Origin: Sphingomonas sp. | Lineage (GTDB): Bacteria; Pseudomonadota; Alphaproteobacteria; Sphingomonadales; Sphingomonadaceae | Assembly: GCF_017745215.1 (NCBI RefSeq) | Contig: NZ_JAGHZV010000006.1 | Coordinates: forward strand, 124,001-188,000 | DNA length: 64,000 nucleotides | Reading direction: 5' to 3' | Part shown: positions 7,056 to 14,723 of the stretch, in pieces | How the letters are laid out: the number at the start of each line of letters is the position of its first letter | Position numbering within the stretch: the first letter of the stretch is position 1 | Position numbers and translations under genes: made by a program | Notes under the pieces: generated by a model | The model's database searches: none | Told to the model about the DNA's origin: nothing | The model's input: the letters and a program-made list of their open reading frames with translations, nothing else

Positions 7056-9969
7056 ACCATTCGTCCCGCCGCATCAGCTGGTCATATTCGGCATAGGGGG
7101 CGTATTCGGGCACCAGCTTGGCGGTGAACGGCCGGTCGCCGGTGAGCCAGTCCTGCACCGCCTCGTGGAAATTGCCGCCCGCCAGCGCGACGAACTCGTC
7201 CGCCACGATCGGCTCGCGCTTGCGCGACGAGACCGGCGAATCGACGAAGCCGAAGCTGCCGTTCTTCCGCGCGAGCGACCAATATTCGAACCCGCGCGCG
7301 CTGCCCGAAATCCCGGCGAACCCGCCCTCCTCGGCGATCAGCCCGAGCAGCCCGAGCTGGAGGCTGTACCCCGCGCGCACCGCACGGTTCGAGGGCGGCT
7401 GGCCGGTCTTGTAGTCGACGATCGCGAGGCTGCCGTCGGCGAGCCGGTCGATCCGGTCGAAAGTGCCGCTCAGCTCGACGCCGGCGAAGGACACCACGCC
7501 GCGCCGCTCGACCGCGAGCACCTGGCGACCCTCGGCATTGAGCCGCGCCATCTCCCCCGCGATCCAGTCGACCGCCTCGATCAGCCGCGGCTGCCACAGC
7601 GCGCGCATCATCGGGTGGGTGCGCTCGTCCGCCAACATCGCCTCGGCGCGGGGACGCAGCTTCTCCGGCGCGCAGCCGTCGTGCTCGAACCATTGCTGGA
7701 GCACCGCGTGCACCGCCGTCCCGCGCCACGCCGCGCTCGGATCGGCATCGACCGCGTCGAGCGGCGCGAGCCCAAGCATCCGTCGCGCGTAAAAGGCATA
7801 GGGGTCGGCCTTGAGCCGGTCGACCTCGGTGACCGAGATCGCCTTGGGCCGAAACGTCACGGGGGGACACGGCGCAGGCTGGCGCTCCGGCTGGAAACCG
7901 CCGGGATCGTCGATCGCGCGCAGCCACGCCGCGAGGTCGCTCGCCTCGGCCAGCCCGCCCGACAGCGCTTCGAGCCGCAGCCAGAAGCGGGAGGCGATCG
8001 TCGGCGCCGACGCATCACGCCGCGCGCGGGTTAGCAGCACCTGCGGTGCGCCCAGTGCGCCGGCAAGGTCATGCGCGGCGAGACCGATCCGGCGGTCGAG
8101 CCCGGGGAGCCCCAGGTCGGCCCGGATGCGCGGGGCAAGCCACGGATCGGGCGCGGGCAAGCCCGGCCAGACACCTTCGTTGAGCCCGCCGAGGATCATC
8201 AGGTCGGCGGTCTGCAGCCGCGCCTCGATCAGGCCGAGGATCGCCAGCCTCGGATGCCCGCCCTGCGGCGGCCGCACCGCGACCTCGTCCATCAGGTTGC
8301 GCAGCATCGGCGCGAGCGAGGCCGGCTCGATCGCCGCGGGGCCGTGCACGGCCTCGCGCTCGAGCCCGCCGAGCAGATCCGCCGCCGCGCGGCCCTCGGC
8401 GCGCGCCCAGAGCGTGTCGCCGCACAGCGCCTCGGCCGCTTCGCGCAGGGCCGCGAGCAGCGTCGGCAACGGCTGCGCGCCCGCGGCGAAGGCCGAGTCG
8501 AGCGGCGCCAGCCGCCCCCGAGCCTCCGCCCACCAGCCCGCGGCCGCGCGCCGGACCGCGGCCTCGCGCTTGTCGCCCTCGGCGAGATGCCGGTCGACAC
8601 CTTCGAGCCCCGGCGCCGGCCGCGGCCCGCGCAACGCCCGGTCGAGCGCCCGCGCGCCTTCGAGCCACGCCAGCCGGTCCTCGCCCGCGACCAGAGGGTG
8701 CTTGAGCAGCGCGAGCAGCGGCACCGGCGCGAACCCCTGCGCCGCCGCCTCGGCCAGCGCGAGCAGCAGCGTCCCCGGCGCGAGCAGCGAGAGCGGCTGG
8801 CCGGCAGAATCGTCGATCGCAATGTCCCAACGCGCGCAATGCGCCGCGACACGCCGGGCGAGCGCGCGGTCGGGCGTGACCAGCGCCGCGGTCCGCCCCG
8901 GCGTCTCGAGCACCTCGCGCAGCGCCAGCGCGATCGCCTGGGCTTCCTCGGCGGGGTTGGCCACCTCCAGCGCACGCACGCCGTCGAGCCGCCGCTCGGC
9001 GGCGGGCAGCGCGGTCCAGCCATGGGTGAGCGGCGGCGGCTGCATCGCCGAAGCGATCGCCTTGCTTCGCGCCGGCGCGGCGTCGTGCTCGCTCCGCCCC
9101 GCCCAGGTCTCGAACTCGCCGCGGCGCACGCCCATCCGGTCGAGCAGCAGCTTGAGCTGGTATTGCGGATGCGTCTCGATCGCGCGCCGGCGCCCGCCGG
9201 TGACCGGATCGGGCTTGTGCGGCCCGAGCGAGTCCCATTCCTCCTCGGAGATCCCGGTCGCCAGGCCAGGGAGCACGACCATCCCCTCGCCCAGCCCCGC
9301 TACCACGCGCAGCAGCCGCGCGATCGCCGGCGAGGCGGCGGTGATGCCGGCGGCGCAGACGAAGCCGGCGGGCGGCGCCTCCTTCCAGCGCCTCGCCACG
9401 CGGTCGATCAGCCGTCGCCGCCGGTCGGCAAGGTCGATCCGGCCGAACGCAGCGAGCTCGACGGGCCATCGATCGAGGACGATCTCGAACAGCGCGAGCG
9501 ACTTCTCCCAATGCGCCGAGAGCCCGCCGAGGTCGAGCTCGCGCAGCCGGCGCGGGTCGACTTCCTCGACGAGCAGCTGGTCGAGGGTGTTCGCCAGTTC
9601 GCCAGCGAGCCGCACCGCCTCGGCGCCGTCGATCCGCGCGGCCTCGACGATCAGGCGCGCGAGGATCAGCCGCCGCTGGAGCGGATCGACCGCGGGCGGC
9701 ACCGGCTCGGCCTCGTCGGCGAGGTCGAACACCGCTTCGTCGAGCTCGGGATCGCCCACCGCGACCAGCCGCGGCAGCAGCAGCCCGCCCTCGCTCGCGC
9801 GGACGAACGCATCCTGGATCGCGCGCTTGGCGCGGTTGTTGGGCAGCAGCACCACGCCGCGCGCCAGCCCGAGCGGATCGCCCCCGAACCGCCGGATCAG
9901 CCCCGCCGCGAGCGCGTCGCCGAACGCACGGTGCGGGGGGATGGTGTAGAGGTGGAGGCGGGTGGACAT
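7042..9969 (-). CDS. addB: AddB, nuclease/inactivated-helicase subunit of AddAB
   Basis: AddB is the second subunit of AddAB; it recognises Chi-like sites and cuts one strand. The 975-residue product has the alphaproteobacterial N-terminus (LHLYTIPPHRAFGDALAAGL) and the phrase GVVLLPNNRAKRAI. A C-terminal PDDEXK nuclease is shown by AIVDYKTGQ with Asp852 and Lys854. I place the start at the ATG at 9969, because residues upstream of it are encoded by the intergenic palindromic repeat. It overlaps addA by 14 bases. The 125-base gap to murU contains an 82-bp REP-like element, so addB may have its own promoter or be separated at the RNA level from the genes before it. Confidence 0.94.
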   Translation of the reverse strand: MSTRLHLYTIPPHRAFGDALAAGLIRRFGGDPLGLARGVVLLPNNRAKRAIQDAFVRASEGGLLLPRLVAVGDPELDEAVFDLADEAEPVPPAVDPLQRRLILARLIVEAARIDGAEAVRLAGELANTLDQLLVEEVDPRRLRELDLGGLSAHWEKSLALFEIVLDRWPVELAAFGRIDLADRRRRLIDRVARRWKEAPPAGFVCAAGITAASPAIARLLRVVAGLGEGMVVLPGLATGISEEEWDSLGPHKPDPVTGGRRRAIETHPQYQLKLLLDRMGVRRGEFETWAGRSEHDAAPARSKAIASAMQPPPLTHGWTALPAAERRLDGVRALEVANPAEEAQAIALALREVLETPGRTAALVTPDRALARRVAAHCARWDIAIDDSAGQPLSLLAPGTLLLALAEAAAQGFAPVPLLALLKHPLVAGEDRLAWLEGARALDRALRGPRPAPGLEGVDRHLAEGDKREAAVRRAAAGWWAEARGRLAPLDSAFAAGAQPLPTLLAALREAAEALCGDTLWARAEGRAAADLLGGLEREAVHGPAAIEPASLAPMLRNLMDEVAVRPPQGGHPRLAILGLIEARLQTADLMILGGLNEGVWPGLPAPDPWLAPRIRADLGLPGLDRRIGLAAHDLAGALGAPQVLLTRARRDASAPTIASRFWLRLEALSGGLAEASDLAAWLRAIDDPGGFQPERQPAPCPPVTFRPKAISVTEVDRLKADPYAFYARRMLGLAPLDAVDADPSAAWRGTAVHAVLQQWFEHDGCAPEKLRPRAEAMLADERTHPMMRALWQPRLIEAVDWIAGEMARLNAEGRQVLAVERRGVVSFAGVELSGTFDRIDRLADGSLAIVDYKTGQPPSNRAVRAGYSLQLGLLGLIAEEGGFAGISGSARGFEYWSLARKNGSFGFVDSPVSSRKREPIVADEFVALAGGNFHEAVQDWLTGDRPFTAKLVPEYAPYAEYDQLMRRDEWYGRD

Positions 9970-10001
9970 GGAGGGGGAGACCCTAGAACCATCCACTCCA
10001 T

Positions 10002-10085
10002 CCGTCATCCCGGCGAAAGCCGGGACCCAGGGCCACGAGCGATGTCCTCTGCGGCCCTGGGTCCCGGCTTTCGCCGGGATGACGG
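10002..10085. repeat. REP-like element, paired form (copy 1)
   Basis: Two 30-base arms in inverted orientation flank a 22-base centre; each arm begins CGTCATCCCGGCGAAAGCC and continues GGGACCCAGGG. The full palindrome could form a long stem, and each arm contains a smaller CCCGGC-GAAA-GCCGGG hairpin. It fills the gap between murU and addB. Six further copies or half-copies are listed separately. Confidence 0.9.
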
Positions 10086-10094
10086 CTGATGGGA

Positions 10095-10871
10095 CTACAT
10101 CTCGCTCAGGCTCGCCTCGGTCGCGCCGATCGCCATCGGGGTGCCGACGTCGAACCACAGCCCCTGGTGGACCACGCCCCACATCCGCCCCGCGGCGATC
10201 GCGCGCTGCCAGAAGAGCATCGTCGAGAAGGGCCCCTCGGGCCACGCCTCGATCACCCGCGGCGACAGGATCTGCACGCCCGTATTCACGAAGGGCGCCA
10301 GCCGCCCGGGCTTGCGGTGCTCGGTCACGCGACCGTGCGCGTCGATCCGCCAGTCGCCCTTGCCGCCATGGTTGTTCGCCCGCGCAAGCGGCACGACCAG
10401 CTGGAGCACGTCCATCCGCGCATCGTCCCATAGCGCCGCGAGCTGGCGGATCGCATCGACCGGCCCGTCGACCCAGAGATTGTCGCTGTTGACGCAGAGG
10501 AACGGCTTGTCGCCGATCAGCTCGCGCGCCTGCACCAGCCCGCCGCCCGTCTCCATCAGCTGCCTGCGCTCGTCGGAGATGACGATCTCGATGTCCTTCA
10601 CCCGGTTGCGCAGATGCGCTTCCATCGCGTCGGCGAGGTAATGGACGTTGACGACCGCGCGCTTCACCCCCGCGGCGCGGAGGCGATCGAAGACATGGTC
10701 GATCAACGGCTTGCCCGCGACTTCGACCAGCGGCTTGGGTCGCGTCGCGGTGAGCGGGCGCATCCTTTTGCCGAGGCCGGCGGCCATCACCATCGCGGTC
10801 TCGGGCACCTCCGCCTCTGGATGCGGGCGCAGCGAGAGCGTGCGCGAAGCGGCGGGATTATGGGCGTTCAC
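10095..10871 (-). CDS. murU: N-acetylmuramate-1-phosphate uridylyltransferase (MurU)
   Basis: MurU joins UTP to MurNAc-1-phosphate to give UDP-MurNAc, completing a peptidoglycan recycling route that bypasses MurA. The 258-residue protein has the nucleotidyltransferase signature AAGLGKRMRPLT followed by RPKPLVEVAGKPLIDH, and the acidic metal site in CVNSDNLW. The GTG at 10871 overlaps the amgK stop in a GTGA arrangement, which fixes the start; Met27 is an alternative. Its partner kinase AmgK is immediately upstream. The pairing makes MurU more likely than a mannose- or glucose-1-phosphate transferase, which share the same fold. Confidence 0.85.
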   Translation of the reverse strand: MNAHNPAASRTLSLRPHPEAEVPETAMVMAAGLGKRMRPLTATRPKPLVEVAGKPLIDHVFDRLRAAGVKRAVVNVHYLADAMEAHLRNRVKDIEIVISDERRQLMETGGGLVQARELIGDKPFLCVNSDNLWVDGPVDAIRQLAALWDDARMDVLQLVVPLARANNHGGKGDWRIDAHGRVTEHRKPGRLAPFVNTGVQILSPRVIEAWPEGPFSTMLFWQRAIAAGRMWGVVHQGLWFDVGTPMAIGATEASLSEM

Positions 10872-11854
10872 TCGGTCACCACCATCGGGTCGCCGCGAAG
10901 TTCGGCGGGAACATTGGCGGCGAACCAGTCCGCCACCGGCCTGAGCGCGGGATGCGCGAGGTCGCGCTCGAGATAGGTCCAGACGAGCGGGCAGAGCCCG
11001 GCGTAGCGCGGCTTGCCGTCGCGCTTCCACAGCCGCGTGAAGATGCCGATGATCTTGGCGTTCCGCTGGCCGCCGAGCACGTGATAGGCGACGTCGAAGG
11101 CGTCACCCGCGCCGGTGATCCGCTTGTAGCGGTCGAGCATGGCGGTCTCGAGCGCGGAGTCGACGTCGCGCCGCGCGTCCTGCAGCAGCGAGACGAGGTC
11201 GTAGGCGGGATGCCCCGCCAGCGCGTCCTGGAAGTCGAGCAGGCCCAAGGTCTCGCTGCCTTCGATCAGCATGATGTTCTCGGCATGATAGTCGCGCAGC
11301 ACCGTGACCGGCGCGTGACTCGCCTGGAGCGGCGCCAGCGCCGCGTCCCAGGCCGCGGCATAGCCCTCGACATCGACGTCGAGGCCCACCGCGGGGCAAT
11401 ACCATTCCGTGAACAGCGCCGCCTCGCGCTGGTAGACCGCCCGGTCATAGGGATCGACCGGCGCCGCCTCGTGCTTGTGGAGCTCGACGAGCAGGTCGAT
11501 CGCGCTGGTGTAGAGCCGAAGCTCGCTCTCGGGCGCGGCTTCGGCGGTCTCCTTGAGGCGGGCGTCGCCGAAGTCCTCGAGCAGCACGAGCCCCTGGCCC
11601 AAATCCTCGCCGTAGATGCGCGGCGCCGCGAAGCCGCGGTCGGTGAGCCAGCGCGCGATGTCGAGGAAGGGGCGCGGGTCCTCGTGCGGCGGCGGCGCGT
11701 CCATCAGCACCGCTTGGCGCCCTTCGGCGAAGACGCGGAAATAGCGGCGGAACGAGGCGTCCCCCGCAAGCGGCACGATCTCCGCCCCTCCCCAGCCGTT
11801 GGCGGCAAGGAAATCCGGAGCGGACGGCGGCGGGTTCATGTCGAAGACGGCCAT
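10868..11854 (-). CDS. amgK: N-acetylmuramate/N-acetylglucosamine kinase (AmgK)
   Basis: AmgK phosphorylates MurNAc (and GlcNAc) at the anomeric position, supplying MurU. The 328-residue protein has an aminoglycoside phosphotransferase fold: nucleotide-binding LAGDASFRRYFRV near the N-terminus, the catalytic loop VLRDYHAENIML, and LLDFQDALAG as the magnesium-binding segment. The ATG at 11854 follows GGAAGGA closely; the ATG at 11839 makes an ATGA overlap with the tsaE stop and is an equally good alternative giving 323 residues. The 3' end overlaps murU by four bases. The order tsaE-amgK-murU is found in other proteobacteria and supports this name over a generic phosphotransferase. Confidence 0.87.
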   Translation of the reverse strand: MAVFDMNPPPSAPDFLAANGWGGAEIVPLAGDASFRRYFRVFAEGRQAVLMDAPPPHEDPRPFLDIARWLTDRGFAAPRIYGEDLGQGLVLLEDFGDARLKETAEAAPESELRLYTSAIDLLVELHKHEAAPVDPYDRAVYQREAALFTEWYCPAVGLDVDVEGYAAAWDAALAPLQASHAPVTVLRDYHAENIMLIEGSETLGLLDFQDALAGHPAYDLVSLLQDARRDVDSALETAMLDRYKRITGAGDAFDVAYHVLGGQRNAKIIGIFTRLWKRDGKPRYAGLCPLVWTYLERDLAHPALRPVADWFAANVPAELRGDPMVVTE

Positions 11855-12291
11855 CGGTCCTTCCAGCCCGGCGGCACTTCGGCTGTCAAGGCGCGGCCGC
11901 CTTCGGCCCCATCTTCGGACGGCCCCAGAGTGAGACGAAGCGCGTCGGGCCAGGCGCCTTCGCCCGCGCGCTCGGGCCATTCGACGACCAGCAGCGAATC
12001 GCTCCGCGCCTCGTCGAGCCCGAGCTCGTCGATCTCGGCGGGATCGTCGATCCGGTAGAGATCGACGTGGAGCACCGGAAAGGCGACCTCGGGCGGGTCA
12101 TAAGGCTGGACGATCGCGAAGCTCGGCGACGGTGCCTCTTCCTCCAGCCCCAGCGCCGCGAGCAGCCCGCGCGCGATGCTGGTCTTGCCTGCGCCGAGCG
12201 GCCCCGAGAGCAGGATCGCATCTCCCGGCCGCGCGACTGCCGCGAGCCGCGCGCCGAGCGCCAGCGTCGAGCCGAGGTCGGGCAGGATCAT
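11836..12291 (-). CDS. tsaE: tRNA threonylcarbamoyladenosine synthesis ATPase TsaE
   Basis: TsaE is the ATPase that works with TsaB, TsaD and TsaC to place threonylcarbamoyl on A37 of tRNAs reading ANN codons. The 151-residue protein has Walker A GPLGAGKTS at 30-38, the switch-like SPSFAIVQPY, the HVDLYRI segment, and a C-terminal VVEWPERAG that is diagnostic of this family. The start overlaps the divL stop as ATGA. Coupling to divL and amgK links translation fidelity with cell-cycle and wall functions on one message. Confidence 0.95.
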   Translation of the reverse strand: MILPDLGSTLALGARLAAVARPGDAILLSGPLGAGKTSIARGLLAALGLEEEAPSPSFAIVQPYDPPEVAFPVLHVDLYRIDDPAEIDELGLDEARSDSLLVVEWPERAGEGAWPDALRLTLGPSEDGAEGGRALTAEVPPGWKDRWPSST

Positions 12292-14636
12292 CCGCGTGGC
12301 AACTCGACGGTGACCATCGTCCCCTGCCCCGGTTCCGAGACCATGCGGATCGTGCCGCCATGCGCCTCGGCGAACTGCTTGGCGAGCGGCAGGCCCAGCC
12401 CCAGCGCGCGCTCGCCGCCGCGGGCGATCTCGTGCTGGGCGAACCGGTCGAACGCCGTCGCGACCTGGTCCGGCTGGAGACCCGGCCCATCGTCCGAGAC
12501 GATGATCCGTGCGATCTTCTTGTTGCCGTCGAGGTGGAGCAGCACGCGGCCATGCTGCGGCGTGCCCGAGATCGCGTTGCGCAGCAGATGCTCGACGAGT
12601 TGGCGGATCCGCGCGGGATCGCCGGTCATCGTCCCTGCGCTTCCCTGCACCTCGACCGCGAGATCGATCGACTTCTCCTTCGCCAGCGGCCGCACCACTT
12701 CGGCCGCGGCATGTGCCGACAGCTCGAGATCGACCCGCTCGCGCTCAAGCGGCGCGCCTTCGTTCTGGGTCAGGTCGAGCACGTCGTCGATCAGCGCCCC
12801 GAGCCGCTCGACCGCGACGAGGATCGCATGCGTATATTCCTGCCCGCCCTCGCTCAACGGCCCGGCGAAGCCGCCGCCCAGCATCTCGGCGAAGCCCTTG
12901 ATCGTGGTGAGCGGGGTGCGCAGCTCATAGCTCATGTTCGCCACGAACGAGGTCTTGACCCGATCCGCCGCCTCGAGCGCGTCGTTGCGGTCCCTGAGCG
13001 CACGCTCGACACGCTGGCGATCGGTGGTGTCGAGCATCGTCAGCAGCGCATTGCCGTCCGGCAACGGTACCGCGGCGAGGTCGTAATGCCGCCCGTCGGC
13101 GAACTGCAAGGTGCTGCCGCGCTGCTGGCGCTCCTGCCCCGCCGAGCGGACCAGCGCCTTGAGCACTTCGGCCTGATCGGGCCGCGACAGCTTGCGCCCG
13201 GCCTCGCGCGCCAGCGTCGCGACCTGGGGATGCTCGCCGAGGAATTCGTCCTCGAACCCCCAGGTGCTCTGGAACTTGCGGTTCCACAGCTGGAGCCGCC
13301 CCTTGCCGAACACCGCCACCGCTTCGGACAGGCTCTGCAGCGTCGCGGTCTGGACGAGTTGCATCTCGCCATGCTCGCGCTGCAATTCGAGCTGCTGGGT
13401 GCGGTCCTCGAAGATCAGCATCAGCCCGCCCTCGGGCAATGGCTGGGCGACGACACGGAGGTGGGTGCCCTTCAACACCCAGGTTTCCTCGACCGGCTCG
13501 GGCGAGACGAACCATTCGCGCCGCTCGACCTTCCAGGCCGGGAAGTCGCGCACGTCGGGCAAGCGGTTGGCCTCGCGCATCCGCTCGAGCACGCGGTCGA
13601 ACTCGGGGCGGTCGGCGAGCCATTCGTTCTTCATCGAGAACATGCGGCGAAACGGCTGGTTGGCGAAGACGAGCCCGCGATCGCTCGCGAATTGCGCCAC
13701 GCCGGCGGAGAGCCGGTCGAGCATCGCGCGCTGCGCCTCGGCGAAGCGCTTCAGTCCCGCGCGCGCCTGCTCGAGCTCCTCGACGTCGATCGCAAAGCCC
13801 GCGACGCCGCCGGTGGGCAGCGGCATGTCGTGGAGCTTGAGCGTGCGCCGCTTGCCGCCGATCGTGGCGGGCATCGCGGCGGTCTGCGGCTCCTGCGTGT
13901 CGCGCGCGATCGCGGCATTGGCGAGCGGCCCGCCCAGCCCCGCGCCTTCGACCAGCTCGAGCCCGCGCTCGACGACGTCCTCGGCGTCCTTGCCTTCGAC
14001 CGCGCGGACATAGGCGGTGTTGACCATCAGCAGCTTGAGGTCGGGCCCACGATACCACATCGGCATCGGCGCGGCCTCGATCAGCGCGGTCAGCGCGTCG
14101 AACGCCGCGCGCAGCCGCGAGGATTCGCGCTGGAGCCGGCTGATCTCGTCACGGCTCTCGGTCGCGTCCAGGAACCAGAGCTGCACCGCGCCGGGCAACC
14201 GAGTCTCGGGCGGAGCACGGTCGCCCACCACCAGCAGCGCGCGCTCGGAGCCCTTGGCACGGACCGAGATGGCGAAGGGCCGGCCGGCCTTCTGCGCCGC
14301 GGTGATCCGCGCGTTGAGCGTCGCGGCGTCGTCCTCCACCAGCCCGCCGGCGCTGCTCTCGTCACCGGTCAGCTCGGAAAGGTCGCGCGGGATCGTCTCG
14401 AGCCCCAGCCAATCGGCGATTCGCCGCGTCGCCTGGATCGTGCCGTCGCCGCGCACCAGCATCGCCTGCGCGGGCGCAGCGGCGAGCAGCGCCTCGAGCC
14501 GGGCATTGTCGTCGCTCGTCTCGCGCGCCGCGATTCGCGCGCGCAGCCCCGCGAACAGCGCCCAGGTCGCGCCGATCACGAGCAGCGCCGTCACCGCGCC
14601 GGCAATCGCCGCCGCCGATGCGGAAATCTCGATCAA
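12288..14636 (-). CDS. divL: DivL-like cell-cycle pseudokinase with tyrosine in place of the phospho-accepting histidine
   Basis: The 782-residue protein has one N-terminal membrane segment (about residues 8-28), several PAS-like regions between about 45 and 540, a dimerisation helix and a C-terminal HATPase domain. In the H-box the sequence reads NMSYELRTPL: Tyr570 (codon 12927-12929) stands where histidine kinases have His. This is the hallmark of DivL, which in Caulobacter binds DivK and controls the CckA kinase and thus CtrA. The ATP domain keeps DDGPGL and a GLGLPLAKQFAEAHGG lid. The start codon appears to be TTG at 14636, with AAGGAG seven bases upstream. It heads the tsaE-amgK-murU group and overlaps tsaE by four bases. 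Confidence 0.88.
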   Translation of the reverse strand: MIEISASAAAIAGAVTALLVIGATWALFAGLRARIAARETSDDNARLEALLAAAPAQAMLVRGDGTIQATRRIADWLGLETIPRDLSELTGDESSAGGLVEDDAATLNARITAAQKAGRPFAISVRAKGSERALLVVGDRAPPETRLPGAVQLWFLDATESRDEISRLQRESSRLRAAFDALTALIEAAPMPMWYRGPDLKLLMVNTAYVRAVEGKDAEDVVERGLELVEGAGLGGPLANAAIARDTQEPQTAAMPATIGGKRRTLKLHDMPLPTGGVAGFAIDVEELEQARAGLKRFAEAQRAMLDRLSAGVAQFASDRGLVFANQPFRRMFSMKNEWLADRPEFDRVLERMREANRLPDVRDFPAWKVERREWFVSPEPVEETWVLKGTHLRVVAQPLPEGGLMLIFEDRTQQLELQREHGEMQLVQTATLQSLSEAVAVFGKGRLQLWNRKFQSTWGFEDEFLGEHPQVATLAREAGRKLSRPDQAEVLKALVRSAGQERQQRGSTLQFADGRHYDLAAVPLPDGNALLTMLDTTDRQRVERALRDRNDALEAADRVKTSFVANMSYELRTPLTTIKGFAEMLGGGFAGPLSEGGQEYTHAILVAVERLGALIDDVLDLTQNEGAPLERERVDLELSAHAAAEVVRPLAKEKSIDLAVEVQGSAGTMTGDPARIRQLVEHLLRNAISGTPQHGRVLLHLDGNKKIARIIVSDDGPGLQPDQVATAFDRFAQHEIARGGERALGLGLPLAKQFAEAHGGTIRMVSEPGQGTMVTVELPRG

Positions 14637-14723
14637 GCGGGCGCTCCTTCGGAACGGCGGGTACGCATGACCGTCCCTTAGGCAATCAGGTCGCGCACGG
14701 GAAGCCGCGCGGCCGCGCTTTCC

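Noticed and set aside
3657..7127. A plus-strand open frame of more than 1100 codons opposite addA
   Set aside because: The minus-strand frame has all helicase and nuclease motifs. The plus-strand product is Arg/His/Gln-rich with no fold and arises from GC-biased codons.
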